A DNA stretch of 64,000 bases from positions 1 through 64,000 of IMG/VR virus record IMGVR_UViG_3300028393_002290. One strand, 5' to 3'. Both the position numbers and the translations under genes were made by a program. The notes below the pieces were generated by a model. The model worked only from the letters and a program-made list of their open reading frames with translations, was not told the origin of the DNA and did not search any database. Origin of the DNA: a virus. This document shows, one piece after another, positions 5,222 through 14,271 of this stretch. Positions within the stretch are counted from its first letter, which is position 1, and each line of letters begins with the position of its first letter.

Positions 5222-6844
5222 TTATTCCGTAATCAATAACGTAGGGTAATATTTGTTATTTGAAAATTCAATTTTTGATTTAAAAGGCATTCGGGTAGCA
5301 GGAATTGTAGGTATAATTCTGTTTTTCATATAATTAAAAGGAACAGGACCTGCCTGAAATTTCATATAATTTACATATTCTGTTACTTTTTTATAGCTAT
5401 ATAGATTAAGATTTTTTTCTTCTTCAACATATTTCAAAGTACGTAATTGTTTCATAGTGTAATCTTTTAATAATGCCATAACACAAAATGCAGTTACATT
5501 ATTAATAATGTACGGACGTTTTTTATTAAAATCTTCAGTTAACTCTCTACTTAATGTAATAGCATCTCCAACATTCATTAAATCTGTTTCCCAGTTAATA
5601 TTTTCTTCAAAAAATGTTCTAGTCTGTTCATACTTGATAGCATTTTCTCTATAAGATTCTGGAATGTCTGTTGCTACCCTATAATATTTTTGATACAATC
5701 CTTTACTAAACAATGACTCTCCTATTTTAGGAATACCTAATGGAGTGTAGAATACATTGTCAAAAAAATCTCCATTAACTAAAATATCCTGTTGTTTTTG
5801 TATATCTTCTATAGTATCGTAGGGCAATCCGATAATAATGTTGATGTTAACTGCAACTTGATCTCTCCACACATTTCTAGCAGCAACTAGTGAGTCTACT
5901 GCATTTATGCCATATCCTTTTCCCACTGTAGATCCTGCCTTTTTGTTTAATGTTTCGATACCTAAATTGGCGCCACGAAGACCTGAATCCATAAGTTTTT
6001 CAGCCGAACCTTTAATCTTATCTAGTAATTCTACTCGTATGTATCCACCAAATTCTAATTCAAATGGTAATCTCTTGCTTACTTTATATAATTGATCAAT
6101 TTTTTCCTCACTATCATTTAACGTGTCATCACTGAATTGATACCGCGTTGTTCCAAAATTATCATAATTATGCATAAGTGTTTCGTATAGCACATCTTCG
6201 GTTTTGTTGTAATCTCCAAAGTTTTTTCCTGTCATGTTGTAATCGCAAAATGAGCATTTGAATACACATCCCCTACCCAGCTCTATAGGAAGAGTTTCGT
6301 TGTTTTGTACCCCATCCTCATTTGTAAATATTAAAAGTTTGTTTTTATTAAAATCTTGGTAATCATAAATTTTATCACTAACAAACCCATCTTCGTCTAA
6401 TATAAGATCATCACCGTACAGTTCGTGTGCAATAATTGCTTTTAGGGTAATTTCTCCTTGTCCTTTTACTTTGTAATCATATGGTAGTATAGACTTTTCA
6501 TTACGAGTAACTTTAGAACCCCCTACAATGAATACACAATTAGGATTGATAGATTTAATTTTATTCATGATAGGGTCGAACAATCTATCGCACTCTGACA
6601 TAACATTAATCATAGAGCCGGGCGATCCAAGCAATGTAGTACTTAAACAAATAAATCTTGTTTCTAGAGTTACATATTTGTCTATCAATTCAAATAAGTC
6701 AATTTGACGCATAGAAAATACATGATCTATTACAATGCTTGATAGACCCGTTTCTCTAAATATATTTGCCAGTATATACGACCCAGCGGGTTTTGTTCCA
6801 AATCGAACACGACTATATCCACAAAATATTACACTATCACTCAT
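5222..6844 (-). CDS. Radical SAM enzyme with B12-binding-like N-terminus
   Basis: A 540-residue protein. The first 150 residues have the Rossmann-like strand pattern of cobalamin-binding domains (ending IVGGSKV and YKVKGQGE), but I see no DxHxxG, so bound B12 is uncertain. The radical SAM core follows with GRGCVFKCSFC (CxxxCxxC for the 4Fe-4S cluster), then LGIETL and IIIGLPYDT motifs. Such proteins catalyse methylations or rearrangements by radical chemistry. It overlaps the preceding gene by 8 nt within the AT-rich module. Confidence 0.85.
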   Translation of the reverse strand: MSDSVIFCGYSRVRFGTKPAGSYILANIFRETGLSSIVIDHVFSMRQIDLFELIDKYVTLETRFICLSTTLLGSPGSMINVMSECDRLFDPIMNKIKSINPNCVFIVGGSKVTRNEKSILPYDYKVKGQGEITLKAIIAHELYGDDLILDEDGFVSDKIYDYQDFNKNKLLIFTNEDGVQNNETLPIELGRGCVFKCSFCDYNMTGKNFGDYNKTEDVLYETLMHNYDNFGTTRYQFSDDTLNDSEEKIDQLYKVSKRLPFELEFGGYIRVELLDKIKGSAEKLMDSGLRGANLGIETLNKKAGSTVGKGYGINAVDSLVAARNVWRDQVAVNINIIIGLPYDTIEDIQKQQDILVNGDFFDNVFYTPLGIPKIGESLFSKGLYQKYYRVATDIPESYRENAIKYEQTRTFFEENINWETDLMNVGDAITLSRELTEDFNKKRPYIINNVTAFCVMALLKDYTMKQLRTLKYVEEEKNLNLYSYKKVTEYVNYMKFQAGPVPFNYMKNRIIPTIPATRMPFKSKIEFSNNKYYPTLLITE

Positions 6845-8063
6845 TTATTGCCTTTGGGGTATAGATGTGCTTACCATTAAGACTGACTGACATAAAATGG
6901 TCGTTAATCTCTATTAACTTTATAATTTTTTTAGCAATTTCATCGTCGGTAAAATACGCAGTTTTCCAAGGTGGATTATTTGTTAAAAAACATTCAATTG
7001 TCCCTAACTCAATTAATGATAATTTGCATATAAACTGTTCTCGCAATCCTATTCGCCATGTTTTCATTTTTAATAATTTTTTAGATTCCATATATTCGTT
7101 AGGTATGTAGTCTAAAGTTTCGTAATAATATGCGAGTGATCCCAATGCTACTATATGAACTAACTTATTATTACGATAATGTTCAAATATCTGATCAAAT
7201 ATTTTACCTTGTAAATAACCTTTACCGGGAGTATGATCATACAAATTTAATATTATAACTTTTTCTCCAATGATAACATCTATTTGCTGAAATAATAATT
7301 CGATGTTATTTTCAAAATCTATTTTATTGCGTTCTATAGTTAAAATTGTTCTGTTTTGTAAATTGTTAATAAGGCTATTGCTAATTTTTTTTGCATTTGG
7401 ATTATGCCCTATAATACATACCCCTGGCTTATTCACACTTTCATACATTTCTCGTGTATCGGGTATAATACGTTTGTCTCCGTAATATCTTAATTCTTGT
7501 TTTAATGACATACATACAATTCCAGTCTCAACTGGATATATATTACCTCCCATCATTCTATTATAACCGGAGTAGTTAGATGGGGTATTAGGTGGTATTA
7601 CTTCATCAAAATAACAATTATATCTGTTTAATGGTGCATAGTCTTCAAAAAATTTATTTTTTCTAAATTCAAAAAATCCAGTCCTTCTAACTAAATGAAA
7701 TGTATATATTCCCAACTTTTCATAATAAGACATGCTTTCATTGAGTATGGGCAGTAGATCTTTAATTGGATTAAACGGTTTAATTAATTCGCTTTTATAA
7801 TTCACAAATGTTACTTTTGGTAAAAATAAATTAAGATCAGATCGAATAGATTTTACTAGTTGACCAGATTGATCAAAAAATCCCCAAAATATTATATAGT
7901 TATTGTTGAATAGTTCTTCAATATATTTAATATTCAAAACTTTATCTTTAGCATTTTTTACCCAATCGTCGTCATCGATTGACATTAAGCCTTTGGTCTC
8001 ATATACTCTAATTGAATGCTCTATATAAATTGATATATCGGATGATATAAGCTGTCGAATCAT
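6837..8063 (-). CDS. Two-part protein: GNAT-like N-terminus and Rossmann-like C-terminus
   Basis: A 408-residue protein. The start at 8063 is chosen because GGAGGACAA precedes it and the ATG overlaps the desaturase stop (ATGA); a longer frame exists but is unlikely. The N-terminal half resembles the acetyltransferase-like neighbours (10360, 12517). The C-terminal half starts with PGVCIIGHNPNAKKI and reads like a short-chain dehydrogenase fold, though the glycine motif is atypical. Function is unknown; fusion suggests coupled acyl transfer and redox or binding roles. Confidence 0.6.
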   Translation of the reverse strand: MIRQLISSDISIYIEHSIRVYETKGLMSIDDDDWVKNAKDKVLNIKYIEELFNNNYIIFWGFFDQSGQLVKSIRSDLNLFLPKVTFVNYKSELIKPFNPIKDLLPILNESMSYYEKLGIYTFHLVRRTGFFEFRKNKFFEDYAPLNRYNCYFDEVIPPNTPSNYSGYNRMMGGNIYPVETGIVCMSLKQELRYYGDKRIIPDTREMYESVNKPGVCIIGHNPNAKKISNSLINNLQNRTILTIERNKIDFENNIELLFQQIDVIIGEKVIILNLYDHTPGKGYLQGKIFDQIFEHYRNNKLVHIVALGSLAYYYETLDYIPNEYMESKKLLKMKTWRIGLREQFICKLSLIELGTIECFLTNNPPWKTAYFTDDEIAKKIIKLIEINDHFMSVSLNGKHIYTPKAINE

Positions 8064-8893
8064 TTGTCCTCCGAACGTGGCTTTCCTAAGAATGGCAAAA
8101 ATATTGTACACATATCAAACTCCCACCAGTTACCGCTAATGGGAGAACCTGGATTCCATGCTTGTGGTTTATAATGATGACCATGATGCCAACCCTGTCC
8201 CCATCCTAATAGACCTAGTACAATATTGTTATGGCTATTTTCATTTGTTTCAAAAATTCTATAACCTATTAAACATTTTCTATGAGCAACTACATTGACT
8301 AGATTATCTTGTAATATTGAAATGCCGGTGGGTAATACCAGTAACGCAAATGCCAATTTCCAATCGATTAATGCAACTACTATAGGAACCAACCATTGAA
8401 TTTTTAATTGATGCTTATGAAACCAAACATGATTAGGTTTACGTAATAAATCCACTGCTAATTTAAAATTTACTTTGTTTGATTGTTCAGTGACTTCTAA
8501 TGTCCAACCAAAAAATGCATGCCAGGGGCTGTGTGCAACCGGACTATGAAGATCGCTAGCTGTGTCGCTATATCTATGATGTGTCCTGTGTAATGCAGTC
8601 CATGTTATTGAAGATCCCTGGCCTCCTAATGCTGCACAAAATAATATAATGTTTTCTTTCCAGGTTGGAAGAATATGTGTTTTGTGACAAAATATTCTAT
8701 GATATCCTGTTGCAATACCTAATCCACAGATCAATATCCAACCAACAATTGTAAACATTAAATAATATGCCGGAATGACTCCGGCAATATAGAGGTACAC
8801 TATTACAGGAATGGATAAGATAAAAGGTATAAAACTAAACCAAGAATATTTTGAAATATTTTTAAACAAATTAATTCTCCATTTTAATACCAT
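8060..8893 (-). CDS. Membrane acyl desaturase (delta-9 type)
   Basis: A 277-residue protein with four or more membrane segments and the three histidine boxes of acyl-CoA/acyl-lipid desaturases: GYHRIFCHKTH, HRTHHRYSD and GWHHGHHYKP. These bind the di-iron centre that puts a double bond in a fatty acyl chain. It is a paralogue of the 9537-10343 gene; the two flank a hydroxylase gene. Electron donors would come from the host. It may alter host membrane lipids or tailor an acyl group of a phage-made product. Confidence 0.9.
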   Translation of the reverse strand: MVLKWRINLFKNISKYSWFSFIPFILSIPVIVYLYIAGVIPAYYLMFTIVGWILICGLGIATGYHRIFCHKTHILPTWKENIILFCAALGGQGSSITWTALHRTHHRYSDTASDLHSPVAHSPWHAFFGWTLEVTEQSNKVNFKLAVDLLRKPNHVWFHKHQLKIQWLVPIVVALIDWKLAFALLVLPTGISILQDNLVNVVAHRKCLIGYRIFETNENSHNNIVLGLLGWGQGWHHGHHYKPQAWNPGSPISGNWWEFDMCTIFLPFLGKPRSEDK

Positions 8894-9534
8894 GTTACTT
8901 CTTCTGTTATGTTAGTAAACGCTGCCCTATCTATATCTACTATTAATATCAACCGAGGTGTCGATCCGTTATGTATTGTACCATGATATGCATCTCCATC
9001 GTCAAAGGCCCACACCTTACCTTTTTCCCATGCTCTGTCGGCATAATTTTCAATCATAAATTTTGCTTCGGGGTCACAAACAAGCCCTAAATGGAATCTT
9101 ATATATTTTGATATCATTCCGTAATGCATTGATAATTTGGAACCTGGGTGCATTAAATTAAAACCAACGCATCCAACATATGGATGGTATGGTTTTAAGA
9201 TATTTTCAAGTACAGGAGTTGATTGTTGAGCAGCGGCTAATACAGCATCTCCTCTTTGTTTAGATTCTTCAGTAAGACCCCATACTGCTTCACATTCTAT
9301 TAAAGAACATGATTCTGCAACTATACGTGTAAATTTAGATTGTATCTTGCCTTTATACAGTTGTTTATTGTTTGATTCTCTTTGGTCAATTTGACGTCCC
9401 ATGATATTATTGGGTTTAGTTGACAGGTGAAATCCAAAATTATTAACAAATTCGGCTAATATATCATCATTGTGTTTCCTTAACTTACCTGATAAGGGAT
9501 GTGTAGATACTTCAATATAACCTAACTTATTCAT
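8884..9534 (-). CDS. Aspartyl/asparaginyl beta-hydroxylase-like oxygenase
   Basis: A 216-residue protein with the family layout: KLSMHYGMISKYIRFHLGL (first metal His and nearby Arg), WEKGKVWAFDDGDAYHGTIHNG (second His) and PRLILIVDI with the Arg that binds 2-oxoglutarate. Members hydroxylate Asp/Asn in proteins or act on lipid and peptide substrates. The gene sits between two desaturases and overlaps the downstream one by 10 nt, suggesting a linked function. Confidence 0.85.
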   Translation of the reverse strand: MNKLGYIEVSTHPLSGKLRKHNDDILAEFVNNFGFHLSTKPNNIMGRQIDQRESNNKQLYKGKIQSKFTRIVAESCSLIECEAVWGLTEESKQRGDAVLAAAQQSTPVLENILKPYHPYVGCVGFNLMHPGSKLSMHYGMISKYIRFHLGLVCDPEAKFMIENYADRAWEKGKVWAFDDGDAYHGTIHNGSTPRLILIVDIDRAAFTNITEEVTWY

Positions 9535-9536
9535 TT

Positions 9537-10343
9537 TTAATTCCCGTTTTTGTTACGTAATAGAGGCAAAAATACCCTGCAAGGATCAAATTCCCACCAT
9601 TTACCACTAATACCAGTACCAAAGTCAAACGACTTAGGATCATGGTGATGATTGTTATGCCATCCCTGCCCCCATCCTAGTAATCCTAATACAATATTGT
9701 TTTGAGAGTTGTCAGTTGTCTCAAAATTTCGATATCCAATGCCGCCTTTTAAATGACCAAATACATTTACTAGATTATCCTGTAGTAGACTTATACTTGT
9801 AGGGAGGCAACATATTGCCAAACTTAATTTCCAATCAACTAATGCTATTAACAACGGAACGGACCATAAAATTTTCATTTGGTGTTCGTGAAACCATAAA
9901 TGATTCTTTTTACGCAAAATAGGTCCAGCGTATTTTAAATTAACGCTAGGATTGTTTTCAGTAATTTTAGTAGCCCATCCAAACATAGCATGATATATAC
10001 CGAATTTAGGACTATGTAGATCCTTTTCTGTATCGGAAAATTTATGATGGTATCCCCTATGTATTGCACTCCATGTTATACTCGATCCTTGTCCACTAAG
10101 GGTACCAAAAAAAAGAATAATATTTTCTTTCCATGTTGATAAATCGGGATGAGTATTGTGAGAAAATATTCTATGATACCCTACTGCAACCCCTAACCCT
10201 GCAATAAGTATCCAACCAATTGTTGTAAAAATAAGATAGTATGCAGGAATTGTGCCAACAATATAAAGTACAATGGTTAAGATACCAAACAACGTAAATG
10301 GCAAAAAACTAAACCAAGAGTATTTTGATATATTTTTAAACAT
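9537..10343 (-). CDS. Membrane acyl desaturase, second copy
   Basis: A 268-residue paralogue of the 8060-8893 protein with boxes GYHRIFSHNTH, HRGYHHKFSD and GWHNNHHHDP. In the second box the spacing is HRGYHH rather than HRTHH, and the third box has the commoner WHNNHH form. Multiple hydrophobic segments are present near the N-terminus and middle. A GATAAATA element lies just upstream of the start. Two diverged desaturases could act on different chain positions or substrates. Confidence 0.9.
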   Translation of the reverse strand: MFKNISKYSWFSFLPFTLFGILTIVLYIVGTIPAYYLIFTTIGWILIAGLGVAVGYHRIFSHNTHPDLSTWKENIILFFGTLSGQGSSITWSAIHRGYHHKFSDTEKDLHSPKFGIYHAMFGWATKITENNPSVNLKYAGPILRKKNHLWFHEHQMKILWSVPLLIALVDWKLSLAICCLPTSISLLQDNLVNVFGHLKGGIGYRNFETTDNSQNNIVLGLLGWGQGWHNNHHHDPKSFDFGTGISGKWWEFDPCRVFLPLLRNKNGN

Positions 10344-10359
10344 AATTTTATTTATCGGT

Positions 10360-10959
10360 TTATAAGCGGCCTGCGTTATATAACGAAGTTCTATATTTTT
10401 GCTTTAAAAAAGTACATCTTACAACAGTGTCAATAGGAACAAGTGTTCTGTTATACAAAATTTGCCAAGGCAACGAAAATAAACACTGGTGCTTCTCACC
10501 TACATAAAATTCATCAAAGTAATCATACCGTTCACTATTAGTTTTACTAAACGCAAGTCTCCTATAAACGTGTTGATATTTTAATGAGAACATACTATAA
10601 AATTTATATCGACCTTGTTCTTCATTATGAAACATTACCTGATCTAAAATAAGTTTAATTTCAGCAGGTGTATCCCCAGTAGTTCTTACATGATTCCAAT
10701 ACCAGCTTGCATCGTCTTGCGATTCGTAGAAACCAATGAGAGAATTTATTTGCCCAGTATCTTCTTCCGCACCATATGCATGATAATTTTTTAATCCCGA
10801 CATATATGTGGATACAAAAGAGTTGTGATAAAAATCTGAAAAATCTTCCCCAGAGTCGACAAAATAATTTTTAGAATGATCAACTCCCATAAATTTAGGT
10901 AGTTTAAATAGATGTTTAATATTTTCAGTATGCTCTTTAGTTAATTTAACTATTTTCAT
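10360..10959 (-). CDS. GNAT-like (acetyltransferase-fold) protein
   Basis: A 199-residue protein beginning MKIVKLTKEHTENIKHLF, typical of N-acetyltransferase-like proteins, with a central strand region (SLIGFYESQDDASWYWNHVRT) and a helix before RYKFYSMFS. The canonical acetyl-CoA loop Q/RxxGxG/A is not obvious, so acyl transfer is unproven. It overlaps the PP-loop gene by 4 nt (ATGA). Confidence 0.55.
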   Translation of the reverse strand: MKIVKLTKEHTENIKHLFKLPKFMGVDHSKNYFVDSGEDFSDFYHNSFVSTYMSGLKNYHAYGAEEDTGQINSLIGFYESQDDASWYWNHVRTTGDTPAEIKLILDQVMFHNEEQGRYKFYSMFSLKYQHVYRRLAFSKTNSERYDYFDEFYVGEKHQCLFSLPWQILYNRTLVPIDTVVRCTFLKQKYRTSLYNAGRL

Positions 10960-11873
10960 TTTTTACCTTTAAGCATTTCAATGATGCTGTGATACTCTAT
11001 TCCGTCTAGATTAGATTCTAATCTAATAATTTGTTCGCTAGTTAATTGCCTATATGATTCAAAATTAAATCCTAATAATTTTTCAAACCCGTGCGTCTTT
11101 TTTCGTAATCGTATTTCCGGCAATAACTTTTTTAGAATATTATTCTTGCTACTAACTGATGAAAGTTTATAATTATATCTATTTGAAACTAAGGATATTA
11201 TATCCGGATCTTCTAAAAAATATAATAACAGTTCGGGGGTGTAGCTAAAATATTCATTAACTAATGGAATGTTGTATAAATTGCTAAACCTCATAGCACT
11301 AGCATCTTCATTTTCTCTAAAACAATAATACCATGTGCTAGGATCAGTTCCTATATTTTTTTTTAACATAGCCTCTCCTCCCATTATGGCAGGCAACTCT
11401 ATTTTTTTAATACAATGATATACCATTAGATATGTAATTTGTGTACACTGTAATTGTTTACCAAATTCACTAGCTTCTCCACTGTACATAAATTCTTTAA
11501 CATCAAAGTCGATAATGTGCAAAGGTAAATCTAATTCTTTAGCTAAATCAATTGCTTCATTAACATCATCTGCATTATAGTCATCTTTAAATTTAATTGT
11601 GTAGCAGGGAGGTTTGATTCCTATATCTAAAAAATTACGGGCAACTATTTCGCTATCAGTCCCACCACTGAGAAATAATGCAAAGTCTTTACCATAATCT
11701 TTATAGATTAAATTTGCTGTTCTTTTTAACTCTTGTTGATAACTGCTAGAATTATAATTATCTTGATCGACTACTCCTACATTAACTGTAAATTGTTCGT
11801 AGGAATTATTCCTATAGCCATATAGACAATCTCCTATATGATATGTTAAGTGATTTTTATAAGTAAAATTCAT
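10956..11873 (-). CDS. PP-loop ATPase, asparagine-synthase-like domain without glutaminase
   Basis: A 305-residue protein with LFLSGGTDSEIVARNFL, the SGGxDS pyrophosphatase loop of asparagine synthase and related amide/lactam-forming enzymes, followed by IMGGEAML. The N-terminal glutaminase domain of AsnB is missing, so ammonia or an amine must come from elsewhere. In natural product pathways such domains adenylate a carboxylate to form an amide. Its neighbours, GNAT-like proteins and oxygenases, fit a small-molecule or tailoring route. Confidence 0.8.
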   Translation of the reverse strand: MNFTYKNHLTYHIGDCLYGYRNNSYEQFTVNVGVVDQDNYNSSSYQQELKRTANLIYKDYGKDFALFLSGGTDSEIVARNFLDIGIKPPCYTIKFKDDYNADDVNEAIDLAKELDLPLHIIDFDVKEFMYSGEASEFGKQLQCTQITYLMVYHCIKKIELPAIMGGEAMLKKNIGTDPSTWYYCFRENEDASAMRFSNLYNIPLVNEYFSYTPELLLYFLEDPDIISLVSNRYNYKLSSVSSKNNILKKLLPEIRLRKKTHGFEKLLGFNFESYRQLTSEQIIRLESNLDGIEYHSIIEMLKGKK

Positions 11874-12520
11874 AAGTCTTCTAATGTTTGAATAAAATCA
11901 AGTTTGTCAATTGACATAGTCAATGTTCCAGCAATAATTAATACGACTCTATTGTCTGCATTAATTAAAGGAACCCTGTGCGGATAGTATGTGCTACTGA
12001 AACAAAAAACAGTGTTGGACCTAGTGGGAATTAGCGAATATATTTTATCTTCCACCATATTGGGTTCAATCATTTTTAAATGTTGCCTAGCATTTTTAAA
12101 ATCATTCTTCATTTTACCAAATTCTACAAATGGTTTTTTTGTGTCCAGTCCAAATGTTATTCTAAATCCATAATTTGGATCTTTATCAAAATGAAAATTA
12201 AAATCATAATTTTCTTGTTTACATTGAGATATTAATAATATGCCTCTAGATTCAGGTATGATAGGTAATGAATTTATTAATGACATTAACGGTTTAAACA
12301 AAGTATTAGATGAGTAACTATGAAATTCCTTTCCTTGAAACTCGAGAATTCTCCTCTCCCAGGGATATACTCTTAAATTTCTTTGTTTATAAACAAACTC
12401 TTCATTATTATGACCTGGAATACTTTCATGTAAAGTTTTTGAAGATTTAATAAATTCCTCAAAATCCTCAAATGATATTTCTGGAACTTGCATATTCAGC
12501 TCTCCTGCAATAAATGTCAT
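11870..12520 (-). CDS. 2-oxoglutarate/Fe(II)-type oxygenase-like protein
   Basis: A 216-residue protein. NFHFDKDPNYGFRITFGL carries the HxD metal pair and TYYPHRVPLINADNRVVLIIAG carries the distal His and the co-substrate Arg. Length and motif spacing (about 80 residues between metal motifs) match the beta-helix oxygenases. ATGA overlaps link it to both neighbours. Confidence 0.65.
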   Translation of the reverse strand: MTFIAGELNMQVPEISFEDFEEFIKSSKTLHESIPGHNNEEFVYKQRNLRVYPWERRILEFQGKEFHSYSSNTLFKPLMSLINSLPIIPESRGILLISQCKQENYDFNFHFDKDPNYGFRITFGLDTKKPFVEFGKMKNDFKNARQHLKMIEPNMVEDKIYSLIPTRSNTVFCFSSTYYPHRVPLINADNRVVLIIAGTLTMSIDKLDFIQTLEDL

Positions 12521-13062
12521 AATATATTAACTGGTGTGTATTCTACAACATATTGATCTGTATAATATACAGTTTTCATTCCCACAGGTGTAAACCTCTT
12601 ATAGATTTCTGGCCAATTATTGAATAATGCTGTTCTTTTACCTAACTTGTCTCTTACAAACCATTCATACAATGCTTTATTATAAGCATTAACTGTGGCC
12701 CATACATGTTTATAATCAGTTACCTCTTCGAGTATTTTTGGTAAAATATTTGTAGCAACGTAATAATTGACTCTATGTTTGGGCGCAATATACATCCTAG
12801 TTAATATCAAAGCAATGTCTGGTTCGTATTCGTTCCATCCGGCACTGCAAATATATTCTCCATTATTTTCAAGTACGTAATATTTGCCTTTGCCCTGTTT
12901 ATATCTGCCATTTTCTAAGATATGAAAAATATTACCCGGAATGTCTTTGTATTCGGGGTGATAATTTTTCATAAATTTAGATTCTTTAATTTTTGATAAC
13001 CCTGATATCAATAATTCATTAACGTGACTATTTGATAGATCATGTATCTCATGTAATAACAT
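12517..13062 (-). CDS. GNAT-family acetyltransferase-like protein
   Basis: A 181-residue protein. Segments GEYICSAGWNEYEPDIALILTRMYIAP and HRVNYYVATNILPKILEE follow the GNAT strand 4/strand 5/helix pattern, and NAYNKALYEWFVRD resembles the C-terminal helix. Acceptor substrate is unknown. It is probably a paralogue of the N-terminal half of 6837-8063. Confidence 0.65.
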   Translation of the reverse strand: MLLHEIHDLSNSHVNELLISGLSKIKESKFMKNYHPEYKDIPGNIFHILENGRYKQGKGKYYVLENNGEYICSAGWNEYEPDIALILTRMYIAPKHRVNYYVATNILPKILEEVTDYKHVWATVNAYNKALYEWFVRDKLGKRTALFNNWPEIYKRFTPVGMKTVYYTDQYVVEYTPVNIL

Positions 13063-13098
13063 GATGATATTTATTTTTATAATTGGGTGGGTTAGATT

Positions 13099-13668
13099 TT
13101 ATAGAAGTTGATTAACTTTTGATTTTATGTAATCAAACTGTTCGGCAAACCCATAAGTGATTAAATATCTAGGTTTGTTCTCTATACTTGTAACTGAATG
13201 GTATTCGTGTGTATTAAGAATGTATCCCTCACCGTCATTTAAAATGTACGAGTCGTAATTTTGATCTTGAGTATAATTGGTATTTGTCATTGCTAATGAA
13301 GTATTCATTAACCCTATATTAATACATGTGTTTCTTCCTGCTTCGTCTCTATGAGCAACAACATTGCCTTTTGTTTTTATAATATGTACTCTTTCCTTAT
13401 ATACAGGAATATCGTCGTGTAAAAGAGATCTTAAAATTTTTACTATCTCTTTTGTTAATTCTATTAAGATAGGATGTTTGTGAGTATGTCTAGTAAAACT
13501 AATAGTTCCACCAGTATTATTTCCATAAGTCATTAAACATGGACTATCTGGTATATCAAATTTCTTTCCATACTCGTGTATTATTTCGGGTAATTGGTCT
13601 ATCTCTTTAATATATTTGTCAAATTCTAAAATATTAATTAATTTACCAATTTTGATTATATTAGTCAT
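13099..13668 (-). CDS. 2-oxoglutarate/Fe(II)-type oxygenase-like protein
   Basis: A 189-residue protein. VVAHRDEAGRNTCINIGL gives the HxD site and LNTHEYHSVTSIENKPRYLITYGF gives the distal His and Arg. It lies 2 nt before the next oxygenase gene, and the pair probably arose by duplication or was acquired together. Confidence 0.7.
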   Translation of the reverse strand: MTNIIKIGKLINILEFDKYIKEIDQLPEIIHEYGKKFDIPDSPCLMTYGNNTGGTISFTRHTHKHPILIELTKEIVKILRSLLHDDIPVYKERVHIIKTKGNVVAHRDEAGRNTCINIGLMNTSLAMTNTNYTQDQNYDSYILNDGEGYILNTHEYHSVTSIENKPRYLITYGFAEQFDYIKSKVNQLL

Positions 13669-13669
13669 A

Positions 13670-14155
13670 TTATTTTTTAACTACCCCTACTAAATGTAAT
13701 CTAGGTTGATCAGAACAATTTAAAAATGTGTGTTGTGTTGTGGTATCTACCCACCATACTGAGTTAATTGGTAAATGAACAATACCGCCCGGATTGAAAA
13801 GAAAATAGCATTCTGGATTTGTAATTAACGGAATATGTATTCTAGGTGTTTTGTCAACATGCAGACTATAACACGATTTTGGATTAACCCACATTAAGCG
13901 TGTTCTATTTAAATTATATTTTTTGATCAATGTTTCAAAAATAGTATCTTTAAAGAATGGATTTATAATAGAATATTGAAATTCATTGCCTTGACTTTTT
14001 CCAACTACACTTTTCCAAGGATCCTCATTTAGTTTATATTGTAAGCCAGTCTGTTTCCCTTGTAAATAATTAGTCCATACAATATCCTTATCAATTTTAT
14101 TAAATTCAATAAGTATTGGGTCAATGCTAATGGTGTCTATTATATTACAATTCAT
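13670..14155 (-). CDS. Small 2-oxoglutarate/Fe(II)-type oxygenase-like protein
   Basis: A 161-residue protein. SLHVDKTPRIHIPL carries HxD and TTQHTFLNCSDQPRLHLVG carries the distal His and Arg. At 161 residues it is close to the minimum for the fold. Its ATG overlaps the stop of the short dehydrogenase fragment upstream. Confidence 0.7.
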   Translation of the reverse strand: MNCNIIDTISIDPILIEFNKIDKDIVWTNYLQGKQTGLQYKLNEDPWKSVVGKSQGNEFQYSIINPFFKDTIFETLIKKYNLNRTRLMWVNPKSCYSLHVDKTPRIHIPLITNPECYFLFNPGGIVHLPINSVWWVDTTTQHTFLNCSDQPRLHLVGVVKK

Positions 14156-14271
14156 GCAATTTTTCCAAATGTTATACCGTTGCTTTTTGAAAAACTAATA
14201 ACAGTATGAGGTTGAAAATAATTATAGAACGCTTGTCCTAATCCCCTAGTATAACCAGTTATTGCAATCAC
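14152..14271 (-). CDS. 39-residue short-chain dehydrogenase fragment
   Basis: A GTG-started frame encodes the start of a Rossmann fold with GYTRGLGQAF (GxxxGxG) and then stops. It overlaps the DUF707 stop (14268-14270) and shares ATGA with the oxygenase at 14155, so its translation appears coupled on both sides. It is most likely a remnant of a deleted SDR gene kept in frame with the operon; a functional micro-protein is less likely. Confidence 0.5.
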   Translation of the reverse strand: MIAITGYTRGLGQAFYNYFQPHTVISFSKSNGITFGKIA

